Positions 51,705 through 62,039 of a stretch of 64,000 nucleotides of DNA are shown one piece after another (positions within the stretch are counted from its first letter, which is position 1; each line of letters begins with the position of its first letter). The notes beneath the pieces are model-generated. The model had not been told where the DNA came from. It made no database searches and was given only the letters and a program-made list of their open reading frames with translations. The DNA is taken from contig NZ_CP023737.1 of NCBI RefSeq assembly GCF_002752655.1, positions 4,054,001 through 4,118,000 of the forward strand. The letters run 5' to 3'. The DNA comes from Methylosinus trichosporium OB3b. Lineage in GTDB: Bacteria; Pseudomonadota; Alphaproteobacteria; Rhizobiales; Beijerinckiaceae. A program made the position numbers and the translations under genes.

Positions 51705-53432
51705 ATGAGCAAGCTGGGACAAGCGAGTCTGATTGCCATGGCGCTCGGTTGCGCGGCCGCCGTAAATCCGGCGCCCGCCCATGCGCGAGACAGTGGAAGC
51801 GAGGATGTTCGCCGATTGATCGAGCGCTTGAACCGGCTGGAGGCCGACAATCGCGCATTGCGTGATCGCGTCAAAGGGCTGGAGACGACGACTCGGCGTC
51901 GTCGCGGGCGCAGGCAGGAGGAGTCGGATAAGCCGTCGTCCGAGACGGCTCGAGCGGGCGTCGGCCGCGCTCCTCATTCGGCGTCGCTTCCACCGGTCTT
52001 CATCGGCTTTCGTAACGGGCTCTTCGTCGAGAGCGAGGACAAGGCCTATAGTTTCAAGATCGGTGGACGTCTGTTGATCGACGGCGGCGGCTCCTCCATG
52101 CCGTTGACCGGACTTTCGGGAAATGTCGGCTTCAATCAGGCCTGGTTGCAGATCGAGGGCCGTGCGGCGCACATCTGGGAATATAAATTCGCCTATGAGT
52201 TCGCGCAGACGTCGTCGGTCGGAGGCGCCGCCGGCATCCGTGACGCCTATCTCGTGTTGAAGCATCCGGCGCTCACTCTGCCCTTCACGACCGAGCCGGT
52301 CGCGATCGAGGTCGGCAATCAATGGGAGCCGATGGGGCTCGAGCGCGCCACCGCGAAGACGACCATCGATTTTCTGGAACGCTCCCTCGCGACGGATGCA
52401 TTCGGCGCGGCGCGACATATCGGCGCGTCGGCGCTCGCGCATGGCAGGAATTGGACGTTCAAGGCGGGCGTGTTCTCGACGAGCCCGGAAGACAAATCGC
52501 TGTCGCCTTCCGCGACGACGCCGGTTCCCTCTTGGGTCTCGCCGTCCGCAGGATGGGTCGCGACGGGCGGCTCGCAATATTTCGACATTTCGGCGCGCGC
52601 CACTTATGCGCCGATCCTCGAAGCCGATCGCATGATCCATCTCGGCGCGTCCGGACGCTATCATCAGCCGAATGGCGCCACCGCATCGAGCGACGACCGC
52701 GTGATGGCGCTCGGCTCCAACACCTTCATGGAGAGCAACACGCTTCGCACCAATCTGCTCGGCACGCCCGATCTTTCTTGCGGCGGCGTCTCCTTCGGCG
52801 GTCTCCCTGCGGTTTCCGGCAATTGCGTGCGCGACGTCATCGGATATGGCGCAGAATTCATGGCGGCCTATGGCCCGCTGTCGGTGCAGGCTGAATATCT
52901 CGGCGCCCATTATGATCGCCGCGCCGATCGGCTGGCGATGGCGCGAGCCGCAGGCAATTATGCGCCCGGCGGAACCTCGCTCGATTTCAACGGCTATTAT
53001 GTCTATGGCATGTGGTACCTGACCGGAGAGTCGCGCGCCGCCACTTATTCGGTCTCGAATATCGCGGGACCAGCGACGTTCGGACCCATCCAGATCAAGC
53101 ATCCGCTCAGCGCGGGCGGGTGGGGCGCATGGGCGCTCGGCGCGCGCTACAGCGCGCTCGATCTCAATAATGGGCCTTATCAGGGAAGCACATTCGCCAA
53201 TCTGATCGCGCTCGCGCCGAACCCCGCGGCGCGGGCCGCCATCGCCAATTCGAGCGTCAATGGCGGTCGTGAGGAGGATGTCACGGTGGGCCTCAACTGG
53301 TATCCGGACGATGGCGTGCGCATCATGGCGAATTGGACGCGCGTCACCAGGCTCGTGGCGCCGTGGAACCGCCCTTATCTCGCCGGCGCGCATCCGAGCA
53401 CATTCCTGGTGCGCACTCAAATCGCGTGGTGA
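51705..53432 (+). CDS. Outer-membrane porin, O/P family
   Basis: 575 residues. A signal peptide (ends AHARD) is followed by a short coiled coil at about 34-62 (IERLNRLEADNRALRDRVKG), then a beta-barrel of the OprO/OprP type. The barrel shows FKIGGRLLIDGGG, FNQAWLQIEG, VEVGNQWEPMG-like strands and a C-terminal TFLVRTQIAW ending in Trp. AGAGGAG precedes the ATG at 51705. It follows the complex genes by 137 bases on the same strand. Family members take up phosphate or other anions; substrate not shown. Confidence 0.85.
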   Translation: MSKLGQASLIAMALGCAAAVNPAPAHARDSGSEDVRRLIERLNRLEADNRALRDRVKGLETTTRRRRGRRQEESDKPSSETARAGVGRAPHSASLPPVFIGFRNGLFVESEDKAYSFKIGGRLLIDGGGSSMPLTGLSGNVGFNQAWLQIEGRAAHIWEYKFAYEFAQTSSVGGAAGIRDAYLVLKHPALTLPFTTEPVAIEVGNQWEPMGLERATAKTTIDFLERSLATDAFGAARHIGASALAHGRNWTFKAGVFSTSPEDKSLSPSATTPVPSWVSPSAGWVATGGSQYFDISARATYAPILEADRMIHLGASGRYHQPNGATASSDDRVMALGSNTFMESNTLRTNLLGTPDLSCGGVSFGGLPAVSGNCVRDVIGYGAEFMAAYGPLSVQAEYLGAHYDRRADRLAMARAAGNYAPGGTSLDFNGYYVYGMWYLTGESRAATYSVSNIAGPATFGPIQIKHPLSAGGWGAWALGARYSALDLNNGPYQGSTFANLIALAPNPAARAAIANSSVNGGREEDVTVGLNWYPDDGVRIMANWTRVTRLVAPWNRPYLAGAHPSTFLVRTQIAW

Positions 53433-54072
53433 TGCATCGGAAGGGAAGCCTCGGTCTGGCGCCGTCCAGTCGAGCGCTTCCCCGTGTGGACGGCTGCGCC
53501 CGCCCAGCCGCGTCTCCGCCGCGCGCGGGGGCGCGGCTCGCCGACCGAACGGCTCTCCTCGACAGCGCCACTGCTCATAGAACGTCTTGCCCGATACGGC
53601 GGTTGTCGCCTGCGCAAGAACAATATCGCAGCAGCTGCAGGCGATGCAGCCGCGCCGGGAGCTCGGACATCAGACGCCATCGATGTTGCGCAGACGCAGG
53701 CGGCGCTGCTTTCGACATCGACCATCACGAGCGTCTCCGATGTGTCCGGCCAGCGTTTCGCGCGAGACGCGCTCGCTGTATAGAGAGACAGGGTCGGCGT
53801 CATTTGGTCAGCGGAAGCCGCGGCGCTTCTTAATTCTGACGACGCCGTCGGCGAATTCGTCTCCATGCTGAATTGTTTTCTAAGGAACCGCGGCCGAACG
53901 CCACTTGAACTGCGCTCACGACGCGCCATATGATATTGATCGGGTTTCGGTCGGATGACCTTGCCGTTGCGCCGACCTCCGGGCGCGCGAAGCCCATCGC
54001 CTCCTCCAAACTGAGTCGACAAGGCGCCGCGCTGCGCGAACGCCCTATCGTTCCTTCGCGGAAAGGACAGCC
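53433..54072. other. Intergenic region before the first cold-shock gene
   Basis: About 640 bases. A plus-strand 99-codon reading at 53484-53783 has no ribosome site and no family match I can see. The 3' part probably contains the promoter and long leader of the cold-shock gene. No clear terminator follows the porin gene. Confidence 0.35.
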
Positions 54073-54285
54073 ATGAACACCGGCGTCGTAAAATGGTTCA
54101 ATGCTCACAAGGGTTTCGGGTTCATACAGCCGGCAGCCGGCGGAGCCGACGTCTTCGTCCATATCACGGCTGTGGAACGCGCCGGCCTACGCGGTCTCGC
54201 GGAGGGGCAGAAGATTTCTTACGAGATCGTCGTCGATTCGCGCAGCGGGAAGTCTTCTGCCGATCGTATCGAGGTCGCATCTTGA
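54073..54285 (+). CDS. CspA-family cold-shock protein
   Basis: 70 residues, one cold-shock domain. RNP1 KGFGFIQP and RNP2 DVFVHI are intact ([20 protein letters not shown]). It binds single-stranded RNA as a chaperone. AAAGGA precedes the ATG. A second member is encoded on the other strand at 55458-55667. Confidence 0.93.
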   Translation: MNTGVVKWFNAHKGFGFIQPAAGGADVFVHITAVERAGLRGLAEGQKISYEIVVDSRSGKSSADRIEVAS

Positions 54286-54367
54286 CGCGGCTTCGATCTC
54301 ACGACCGGATGCCAATCCCTAGGCCCTTTAAAAATCCGATTTCCCCGTCGAGCCGAAAGGGCAGGAT

Positions 54368-54622
54368 ATGAGCGCGAATGTCAGCGAGTTGGCCCGCAAT
54401 CTACGTCATCGCGTCAAGGCTGCCGTCAGGCCGTCGGCGACGCACAAGTTCGACGTCGGGGCGCATGTTCTCCACTGCATCGGAGCACGATCGGAAAGGG
54501 TGTCGTTTCAGGTGACGCGCCAATTGCCGGACGGCGGCGCGGGACTGCAATATCGAATCAAGGGAACACGGGACGGTCTCGAACGCGTGGTGACGGAGTC
54601 GTCTCTGGAGCGAGGCGGCTGA
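54368..54622 (+). CDS. Small conserved-looking protein
   Basis: 84 residues, basic, no signal peptide or membrane segment. FDVGAHVLHCIGARSERVSF and the following VTRQLPDGGAGLQYRIKG look like a small barrel fold. Family not recognised. It is 82 bases downstream of the cold-shock gene on the same strand, possibly co-transcribed. Confidence 0.55.
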   Translation: MSANVSELARNLRHRVKAAVRPSATHKFDVGAHVLHCIGARSERVSFQVTRQLPDGGAGLQYRIKGTRDGLERVVTESSLERGG

Positions 54623-54731
54623 GCGTGTAGCATTCTTGTTCATAGCGGGAGCGTTTCTTGCCACCGCCGAAGAACGACGAAAGCGAGCGTGTCGGCATCG
54701 CAGCCGCGTCGAACAGAGGGGGATGGGACGA

Positions 54732-54989
54732 ATGAGCGCATTCGATTACGGCATGGAAGCGGGATTGTTCTCCTACAAAGGCCAGAAATTTCGGCCGAAC
54801 AGCCTCGGATACAAAAAATTCGCCCGGGCAGCGGACGCTATCCGCTTCGCAATGGAATCCGTCTCCTCCGATGGGCTGCGCAGTTGCTCTCTCGAGGTCG
54901 GAGACACCGTCTACGTCGGCGCCGAAATCCGCGATCTATATGAGAATGCCGATTATCCGCTTTTGCGACGCGCCAATTCCTCGAAATGA
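54732..54989 (+). CDS. Small conserved-looking protein
   Basis: 85 residues, soluble. MSAFDYGMEAGLFSYKGQKF and FARAADAIRFAMESVSSDGL give a regular, gene-like sequence; the family resembles small proteins found near rhizobial csp genes, with unknown role. GAGGGGG lies about eight bases before the ATG. Confidence 0.6.
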   Translation: MSAFDYGMEAGLFSYKGQKFRPNSLGYKKFARAADAIRFAMESVSSDGLRSCSLEVGDTVYVGAEIRDLYENADYPLLRRANSSK

Positions 54990-55457
54990 ATTCGACGGCT
55001 TCAGCGGTTCCGAGACGCAAACAAGCGAGGTCCTCGGCCTCGACTGATCATTCCCGAGCAAGAAATGGCGGCATATCTCGACGAGCGGCGGGTTGCCTGC
55101 GCCGCAAGCGATCACTCGACGCATGTGTCTCATCAGGCATTATCGGGGCAGTCCCATTCTCTCCACCGGCCCCATTCGTTTGAAGGCCGCGAGCGTCTCG
55201 CCTGCTTGCTGCTGGCGTTCTTTTTCGCGCCGCGGGGCTGTGGTCGACCGTATACTGAAAATCGCAGGGCGGACTGATCGACGCGGCTGAGGAGCGGGCG
55301 CTGCCGCCGCGTGCTCGAAATCGAGAGAGCTTTTTCACGGGGCATTGAATCATGAAGGCTCCGTCACCTCTGGGGCGCGGAGCCTTTCGCTATTTTGTCA
55401 GCGAGAACCTAGGACTCATTGCCAGTACATCCGTGGTCAATGAGACGAGGCGACCAC
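54990..55457. other. Intergenic region between the small gene and the second csp
   Basis: About 470 bases between convergent genes. Several short readings exist, none with a ribosome site or family features. Nothing supported was found. Confidence 0.35.
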
Positions 55458-55667
55458 TTACGCGATCTGGAGATTTCCGGCCGAGCTCTTGCCCGACTTG
55501 TTGTCGCGAACGAGATCGAACTGGATCTTCTGCCCTTCGGCGAGGGTCTGCATCCCCGCGCGCTCGACCGCGGAGATATGCACGAACACATCGGCGCCGC
55601 CATTGTCGGGCTGAATGAAGCCGAAGCCCTTGGTGGCGTTGAACCATTTCACCGTTCCGATATTCAT
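55458..55667 (-). CDS. CspA-family cold-shock protein
   Basis: 69 residues, one cold-shock domain with [12 protein letters not shown] and [13 protein letters not shown]. About 70 percent like the copy at 54073. AAGGAAATCGTC precedes the ATG. A perfect 10-bp inverted repeat lies about 130 bases upstream. Confidence 0.93.
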   Translation of the reverse strand: MNIGTVKWFNATKGFGFIQPDNGGADVFVHISAVERAGMQTLAEGQKIQFDLVRDNKSGKSSAGNLQIA

Positions 55668-56088
55668 GACGATTTCCTTTCAATCGTGCCTTGGTTTCGC
55701 GCGCGCACCAGATGGAGCACGTTTGCGAGTCGAAATTGAAGGGAAGTCGTCAGATCCACCGAGGTGTATGCGAGAGAACTCAGCCATCCAATGTCAATGA
55801 ACACCCTATGCATGCATTGTGTTCATTGCAAGGCTGGGATGGAGTCTCTCGTGCGCCGCTGCAGCCGAGCAGCCCGCGCGACGCGCGCTCGCGTTCGCGC
55901 GACGAGAGGCGGATGCGGCGGGTCTCTATTGCTCCGGAGCCGCCGAGCACGCGCATGCGATAACAGCTTTCGGCGATGCTCTGGCGCGGGGCCGATGAGG
56001 ATGGCCAGAACCTCGCGCACGTCGCCGCGACGCTGGTGCGGCGATCCTCCGCTGGCTTGCGGGGGGAGGAGTGTCGGGACGCCTTTAC
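55668..56088. other. Intergenic region upstream of the second csp
   Basis: About 420 bases holding the csp promoter and leader, including the inverted repeat at 55795-55828. The far side is downstream of the chemotaxis receptor gene. No gene is supported. Confidence 0.4.
55795..55828 (-). promoter_or_regulatory. Perfect inverted repeat upstream of csp
   Basis: CAATGAACAC (55795-55804) and GTGTTCATTG (55819-55828) enclose a 14-base loop containing ATGCAT. It could be an operator or a hairpin in a cold-shock leader RNA. Confidence 0.45.
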
Positions 56089-57420
56089 TCAGCTCGCGAG
56101 GCTTCGAGCCAGCTCGTCGGTATGCGCCTGCGTGCGGCGGGCCATCTGGTCGATCTCGCGCGCCAGCGTCACGATCGCCTCGGCGCCGACGCCGGTCTGC
56201 GACATGGCGCTCGCCACCTGCGTCACATGCTGCGACATGGTCGCGGCGCTGTCGGCGGCCGAGCGCACGCCGCGGGCGATCTCCTTGGTGGCGGCGTCCT
56301 GCTCGTGAACGGCGGAGGTGATGATCGCCGAAATATGCTCGACCTCGGCGATCTTGGTCTTGATCTTGTCGATCGACGTCACCGACTGATTGGTCGCCGC
56401 CTGGATCTCGGCGATCTGGTCGGCGATCTCCTGCGTCGCTTTGCCGGTCTGGGTGGCGAGGCTCTTGACCTCCTGCGCGACCACGGCGAAGCCGCGGCCC
56501 GCCTCGCCCGCGCGGGCCGCCTCGATGGTGGCGTTGAGGGCGAGCAGATTGGTCTGCGCGGCGATGCGCGAGATGAGGTTCACGACGTCGCCGACGCGAT
56601 TGGCGGCGGCGGAGAGGCGCAGCATCTCGGAGCTCGAGCCATTGGTCTCCTGCACCGCCTGCCGCACCACCGCGGTCGATTCGACCGCTTGCCGGCTGAT
56701 CTCGCCGATCGCCTCCAGCAGCTGCTCGGAGGCGGTGGCGACCGAGGAGACGTCGGCGGCCGCCTGCAGCGAGGCGGTGCGGGCGAAATCGGTGTCCTCG
56801 CGGGCGCGGCGCTCCTGCACGATCATATCCTCCGATGTGGCGGCCATCTTCTTCGTCATGTCGCCCAGCTTGGCGGTCGTCGCCGACAGCTCGTGCGAAT
56901 AATGCTCGACCTGATCGCGGATCGCCGCCTCGCGCCGCAGCCTATTCTCGCGGTCGTCGCGCGCCTTGATCTCGGCGGCCATCTCATTATTGGCGCGGAC
57001 GGCGTCGCGCAGCACGATCAGAGCCTTGGCGATGGAGCCGATCTCGTCGGCGCGGTCGGCGCCCTTCACATCGATCGTGGTGTCGCCGGCGGCGAGATCG
57101 GCCATTTGCCGGGCGATCGTCTTGATCGGCGCCGAAACCGTGCGATGTATGGTCGGGATCGACACGCCGACCACCAGAAACGCCGAGGCCAGCGTGCCGA
57201 TGGCGAGCTCGATCGCGAGCGAATCGGCCGCCCGGCTCGCGGTCGCGACCAGCACGCCCACCTGGGCGGCGTTGGCCGGATCGGCGGCGGCGTCCGCCAG
57301 ATCGCGCACGCGAACCACCGACACGAAGCCGGTGGCTCCCATGAGCACCAGCAGGGCCAGGAAGAGGAACTGCCGAAAAACGAGGCCGGCGCCGATCGAT
57401 GAATACCGCATTGGGGACAC
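56089..57420 (-). CDS. Methyl-accepting chemotaxis protein
   Basis: 443 residues. Two membrane segments (about 12-32 and 73-92) enclose a very short periplasmic part of about 40 residues. A HAMP domain (about 92-145, APIKTIARQMADLAAGD) and a signalling domain with hairpin tip RIAAQTNLLALNATIEAARAG follow. The small sensor region suggests sensing within the membrane or through a partner. The GTG at 57420 has AGGA close by; the ATG at 57411 is an alternative start. Confidence 0.9.
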   Translation of the reverse strand: MSPMRYSSIGAGLVFRQFLFLALLVLMGATGFVSVVRVRDLADAAADPANAAQVGVLVATASRAADSLAIELAIGTLASAFLVVGVSIPTIHRTVSAPIKTIARQMADLAAGDTTIDVKGADRADEIGSIAKALIVLRDAVRANNEMAAEIKARDDRENRLRREAAIRDQVEHYSHELSATTAKLGDMTKKMAATSEDMIVQERRAREDTDFARTASLQAAADVSSVATASEQLLEAIGEISRQAVESTAVVRQAVQETNGSSSEMLRLSAAANRVGDVVNLISRIAAQTNLLALNATIEAARAGEAGRGFAVVAQEVKSLATQTGKATQEIADQIAEIQAATNQSVTSIDKIKTKIAEVEHISAIITSAVHEQDAATKEIARGVRSAADSAATMSQHVTQVASAMSQTGVGAEAIVTLAREIDQMARRTQAHTDELARSLAS

Positions 57421-57605
57421 GTATCCTGTTTGTTCCCGCGTTCCGATTCGAGAACACGCTAGGCGGATCTTCCTTCAAGCCGAGTTAACGCCGGCTACGC
57501 CGGCCGGGCGCGGACGAGGCGGCGCTTTCGCCCGGTCGCGAAACGCGTTAACTGCTGTCCTTCCTGTCGGTCGGCTCCGCGCCGCCGACGATGAGGCGTT
57601 GAGAC

Positions 57606-58562
57606 ATGATCGACATAGCGGTCCAGATGGACCCCCTCGAGCGCATCAATTTCGCCGGCGATTCGACCTTCGCGCTGATGCTGGAGGCGCAGAGGCGCGG
57701 CCATGCGCTCTGGCATTACACGCCCGACGCGCTATCGCTGGTTGCCGGCCGGCTCACGGCGCCGGCGCGCGCGCTCACCGTCTTCGACGATCCCGCCCGC
57801 TATTATGAATTCGGCGAGCGGCGCGTCCTCGACCTCGCCGGCGTGGATGTGGTGCTGCTGCGCCAGGACCCGCCCTTCGATCTCGCCTATATCACGTCGA
57901 CGCATCTGCTCGAGCAAATCCAGTCGCGGGTCCTCGTCGTCAACGACCCGGCCGCCGTGCGCAACGCGCCGGAGAAGCTGTTCGTGATGGAGTTCGCCGA
58001 GCTGATGCCGCCGACGCTGATCTCGCGCGACAGACAGGCGATCGAGGCCTTTCGCGCCGAGCAGGGCGAGATCGTCATGAAGCCGCTCTATGGTCATGGC
58101 GGCGCCAGCGTGTTCAAAGTGGCGGTGAGCGATCCTAATTTCGGCTCGCTGTTCGATCTGTTCCATACGATGTTTCGCGAGCCCTGGGTGTCGCAGCGCT
58201 TCCTGCCCGCGGTCGTCCTCGGCGACAAGCGCATATTGCTCGTCGACGGCGAGCCCCTGGGCGCGATCAACCGCATCCCTGCCGAGAACGACATTCGCTC
58301 CAATATGGTGCGCGGCGGCGCAGCGGCGGCGACGGCGCTCACCGAGCGCGAACGCGAGATTTGCGCGCGGCTCGGACCGCAGCTGAAGGCGCGCGGCCTC
58401 CTTTTCGTCGGCATAGACGTGATCGACGGCCATCTGACCGAGATCAACGTCACCTCGCCGACTGGCCTGCGCGCGCTCGCGCGGGTCGGCGGCCCCGATC
58501 TCGCCGCTCCGATCTTCGATGCGATCGAGGCGAAGCTCGCCTTCCTGCGCAAGTCCGGCTGA
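57606..58562 (+). CDS. gshB: Glutathione synthetase
   Basis: 318 residues, usual length. ATP-grasp ligase joining gamma-Glu-Cys and glycine. [35 protein letters not shown] and [13 protein letters not shown] are standard blocks. Its stop overlaps the glnD start (TGATG), so the two are coupled. Confidence 0.95.
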   Translation: MIDIAVQMDPLERINFAGDSTFALMLEAQRRGHALWHYTPDALSLVAGRLTAPARALTVFDDPARYYEFGERRVLDLAGVDVVLLRQDPPFDLAYITSTHLLEQIQSRVLVVNDPAAVRNAPEKLFVMEFAELMPPTLISRDRQAIEAFRAEQGEIVMKPLYGHGGASVFKVAVSDPNFGSLFDLFHTMFREPWVSQRFLPAVVLGDKRILLVDGEPLGAINRIPAENDIRSNMVRGGAAAATALTEREREICARLGPQLKARGLLFVGIDVIDGHLTEINVTSPTGLRALARVGGPDLAAPIFDAIEAKLAFLRKSG

Positions 58563-61402
58563 TGCACGTGACGCGAGCGCTGGACGAGCAGCGCCACCAG
58601 GCCTCGCCGCCGTCGCATCCGCGGCCCCCTGCCGCCGCCGGGCTCCGCGCCTCTCTCGGCGGGGCGATCGACGCCCTCTGCGCCGAGGCCAAGCCCGGCG
58701 CGCCGCCGCGCGCCGCGGTGGTCGAGCGGCTGCGCGCCGCGCTCGCCGACGGCCATGCGGCCGCGCGCGCCTATCTCGACGCCGGCGGCAAGGGCATGGC
58801 CTGCGCTCGCTACCTTTCCGATCTCGAGGATGAGATCATCGGCGCGATCTATGATTATGTCGTGCGCTTCGTCTATGTCGCCGATAATCCGACCTTTGCC
58901 GAGAGGCTCACCATCGTCGCGGTCGGCGGATATGGGCGCGGCACGCTCGCGCCCGGCTCCGACATCGATCTCCTGTTCCTGCTGCCCTATAAGCAGACGC
59001 CCTGGGGGGAGAGCGTCGTCGAGGCGATCCTCTATATCTTGTGGGATCTGCGGCAGAAGGTCGGGCATTCGAGCCGCTCGGTCGCCGAATGCCTGCGTCA
59101 GGCGCGCGCCGACGTGACCATCCGCACGACGATTCTCGAGGCGCGTTTCATCCTCGGCAGCGCCGAGCTCTATCGCGAGCTGACGACGAGCTTCGAGCGC
59201 GAGATCATGCGCGGCGACACGCGCGCCTTCGTCGCCGCCAAGCTCGCCGAGCGCGACCAGCGCGTCTCGCGCGCCGGCTCCTCGCGCTATCTCGTCGAGC
59301 CGAACGTCAAGGAGGGCAAGGGCGGCCTACGCGATCTGCACACACTGTTCTGGATCGCCAAATATGTCTATCGCGTGCGCGAGCCCGAGGAACTCGTCGC
59401 CGCGGGACTGTTCAGCAGCGCGGAGCTGGCCCTGTTCCAGCGCTGCGAGGAGTTCCTGTGGCGCGTGCGCTGCATGCTGCATTTTCTCACCGGCCGGGCC
59501 GAGGAGCGTCTGTCCTTCGACATGCAGCCGACGCTGGCGGCGCGCTTCGGCTATCATGATCGCGCCGGTCTCTCGCGCACCGAGCGCTTCATGAAGCATT
59601 ATTTCCTCGTCGCCAAAGATGTGGGCGATCTCACCGCCATTGTCTGCGCGGCGCTCGAGGAGCGTGAGGCCAAGCCTCGCGCCATGCTCGACCGCGTGCT
59701 CGGACGGCTGAAGCGCCGCGCGCAAAAGCTGCCGGCCGGCGATTTTTCGGTCGATCACGACCGCGTCCGCGTCGCCGACGAGCAGGTGTTCGAGCGCGAT
59801 CCGGTCAATATTCTGCGGCTGTTCTCGATCGCCGATCGTCACGCGCTCGCCATCCATCCGGACGCGGTGCGCGCCGTGACGCGCGCCCTGCGCCGCATCG
59901 ACGCGAATCTGCGCGCCGACAAGGAGGCGAACCGTCTCTTCCTCGACATTCTCACCTCGCATAATATGACCGAGATCGTGCTGAGGCGAATGAACGAGAC
60001 CGGCGTGCTCGGCCGCTTCATTCCCGAATTCGGCCGCATCGTCGCGATGATGCAGTTCAACATGTATCATCACTATACGGTCGACGAGCATCTCTTGCGC
60101 GCGGTCGGCGCGCTGGCCGCGCTGGAGTCCGGCCGCGGCCCCGCGCAAGCGGCGCTCGCCGCCGATATTCTCCCGACCATCGCCAATCGCAAGGCGCTCT
60201 ATCTCGGCCTGCTGCTGCACGATATCGCCAAGGGCCGCAAGGAAGATCATTCGCACGCCGGCGCGCGCATCGCTCATTCGCTGTGTCCGCGCCTCGGCTT
60301 CACCCCGGCCGAGACCGACACGGTCGCCTGGCTGGTGCAGCATCATCTGCTGATGTCCAGCATCGCGCAGAGCCGCGATCTCTCCGACCGGCGCACGATC
60401 GAGAATTTCGCCGCATCGGTGCAGACGATGGAGCGGCTCAAGATGCTGCTCGTCCTCACCATGTGCGACATCTATGCGGTCGGGCCCGGCGTGCTCGACG
60501 CCTGGAAGGCGCAGCTGCTCAATGTTCTCTATTGGGAGACCGAGGTGGTGCTCGGCGGCGGCCATTCGGCGGCCGATCGCAAGAGCCGCGTCGCTTTCGC
60601 CAAGGAGGAGCTGCGCGCCGCGCTCGGCGAGTGGGGCGCCGCCGAGTTCGACGCTTATGCGCAGCGGCATTATTCGGCCTATTGGCTGAAGGCCGATCTG
60701 CCGCGCAAGGTCCGCCATGCGCGCCTGTTGCGCGAGCTGAACAATGCGCAGGCGCCGCTCGCCACCACAGTCGATCTCGACACCAAGAGCGGCGCGGTGG
60801 AGCTGACCGTCGTCGCGCAGGACCATCGACGGCTGCTGTCGATCATCGCCGGCGCCTGCGCCGCGAGCGGCGCCAATATCGTCGACGCCCATATCTTCAC
60901 CACGGCCGACGGGCTCGCGCTCGACACCATCTTCTTCTCGCGCGCCTTCCCGCTCGACGAGGACGAGACGCGCCGCGCGCGCCGCGTCGCCGATTACATC
61001 GAGAAGGCGCTGCGCGGCGAGATCGCCATCTCCGAGGCCGTGGCCGCGCGCAGCGCCAAGGACCGCTCCCTCGCCTTCGACATCGCGCCCGACATCGTCA
61101 TCGACAACAGCTTCTCCAATGTCGCGACCGTCATCGAGGTGTCGGGCCTCGACCGCGTCGGCCTGCTGTTCGATCTGACCAACGCCATCTCCAACCTCAA
61201 CCTCAACATCGGCTCGGCCCATATCGTCACCTTCGGCGAGCGGGCTGTCGATTCTTTCTATGTCACCGATCTCACGGGCGGAAAGATCCTCTCCGCCTCG
61301 CGCCAGGCGACGATCAAGCGGCAATTGCTCGAGGTCTTCGCTCCGGCGCGGGAGAAGCGCGCGCGGGCGCGCGAGGCCGGCGGGACGCCGGCTCAGCCGT
61401 AG
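58562..61402 (+). CDS. glnD: PII uridylyltransferase/uridylyl-removing enzyme
   Basis: 946 residues. Nucleotidyltransferase site at about 122-140 (GGYGRGTLAPGSDIDLLFL), a central HD hydrolase domain (LLLHDIAKGRKEDHSHAGAR) and two C-terminal ACT domains (LTVVAQDHRRLLSIIAGACA; VIEVSGLDRVGLLFDLTNAI). It senses glutamine and modifies PII, feeding the Ntr system that would drive the sigma-54 promoters of the nitrate genes. It starts within the gshB stop codon. Confidence 0.96.
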   Translation: MHVTRALDEQRHQASPPSHPRPPAAAGLRASLGGAIDALCAEAKPGAPPRAAVVERLRAALADGHAAARAYLDAGGKGMACARYLSDLEDEIIGAIYDYVVRFVYVADNPTFAERLTIVAVGGYGRGTLAPGSDIDLLFLLPYKQTPWGESVVEAILYILWDLRQKVGHSSRSVAECLRQARADVTIRTTILEARFILGSAELYRELTTSFEREIMRGDTRAFVAAKLAERDQRVSRAGSSRYLVEPNVKEGKGGLRDLHTLFWIAKYVYRVREPEELVAAGLFSSAELALFQRCEEFLWRVRCMLHFLTGRAEERLSFDMQPTLAARFGYHDRAGLSRTERFMKHYFLVAKDVGDLTAIVCAALEEREAKPRAMLDRVLGRLKRRAQKLPAGDFSVDHDRVRVADEQVFERDPVNILRLFSIADRHALAIHPDAVRAVTRALRRIDANLRADKEANRLFLDILTSHNMTEIVLRRMNETGVLGRFIPEFGRIVAMMQFNMYHHYTVDEHLLRAVGALAALESGRGPAQAALAADILPTIANRKALYLGLLLHDIAKGRKEDHSHAGARIAHSLCPRLGFTPAETDTVAWLVQHHLLMSSIAQSRDLSDRRTIENFAASVQTMERLKMLLVLTMCDIYAVGPGVLDAWKAQLLNVLYWETEVVLGGGHSAADRKSRVAFAKEELRAALGEWGAAEFDAYAQRHYSAYWLKADLPRKVRHARLLRELNNAQAPLATTVDLDTKSGAVELTVVAQDHRRLLSIIAGACAASGANIVDAHIFTTADGLALDTIFFSRAFPLDEDETRRARRVADYIEKALRGEIAISEAVAARSAKDRSLAFDIAPDIVIDNSFSNVATVIEVSGLDRVGLLFDLTNAISNLNLNIGSAHIVTFGERAVDSFYVTDLTGGKILSASRQATIKRQLLEVFAPAREKRARAREAGGTPAQP

Positions 61403-61411
61403 AGCTTTCGA

Positions 61412-61957
61412 TCAGGCGTTGCCGCGGCGGCCGGCCTCGAACAGGAACCAGATGCGCCGCTCAGTCTCGTCGATCCAGGTCTCCAACAGCGAGGCGCTCG
61501 CTATGTCGCCCTGCTCGTCGCAGATCGAATGGGCTTCGCGCATGCGCAGCGCCAGAGCGCCATTATCGTCGCGCAATTCGGCGAGCATGTCCTGCGGATC
61601 GACATAATCCGCGTCATTGTCCGGAATGCGCTGCAATCTGGCGATGTGGCCGATCGAGCGCAGCGTCGCGCCGCCGACCTTGCGCACGCGCTCGGCGACG
61701 TCGTCGGTCATGGCGAAAATCTGCTGTCCCTGCTCGTCGAGCAGCAGATGATAGTCGCGGAAATGCGGCCCGGACATGTGCCAGTGGAAATTCTTGGTCT
61801 TGAGATAGAGCGCGAAAATATCGGCCAGCACGGCGTTGAGCGCGCCGGACACGTCGCGCGTCGCGTCGGCGGAGAGGGCGGTGGGCGTGTCGAGCGCGGC
61901 CTTCTGACGGGCGCGAACGTCACGATTGCCGGTGTGAGCTTCTCTATGAGCTGCCAT
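61412..61957 (-). CDS. dps: Dps-type ferritin-like protein
   Basis: 181 residues. The Dps ferroxidase motif KTKNFHWHMSGPHFRDYHLL is present, with DDVAERVRKVGG. It stores iron and protects DNA. GGAG lies eight bases before the ATG at 61957; an in-frame start at 61990 is less likely. It is convergent with glnD with only nine bases between stops. Confidence 0.9.
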   Translation of the reverse strand: MAAHREAHTGNRDVRARQKAALDTPTALSADATRDVSGALNAVLADIFALYLKTKNFHWHMSGPHFRDYHLLLDEQGQQIFAMTDDVAERVRKVGGATLRSIGHIARLQRIPDNDADYVDPQDMLAELRDDNGALALRMREAHSICDEQGDIASASLLETWIDETERRIWFLFEAGRRGNA

Positions 61958-62039
61958 GGGATGGTCTCCGGATGGGATCATCCGGACCAAATATGCCGCT
62001 CGCCGCGCCTTCCCATTGCGAGCAGGGGAGTTTTTTTGC

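Noticed and set aside
53484..53783. Plus-strand 99-codon reading after the porin gene
   Set aside because: The sequence TSTITSVSDVSGQRFA looks somewhat gene-like, but there is no ribosome site, no family match and the frame is short.
59327..61324. Minus-strand reading of 665 codons opposite glnD
   Set aside because: glnD is unambiguous on the plus strand; the antisense reading shows no domain.
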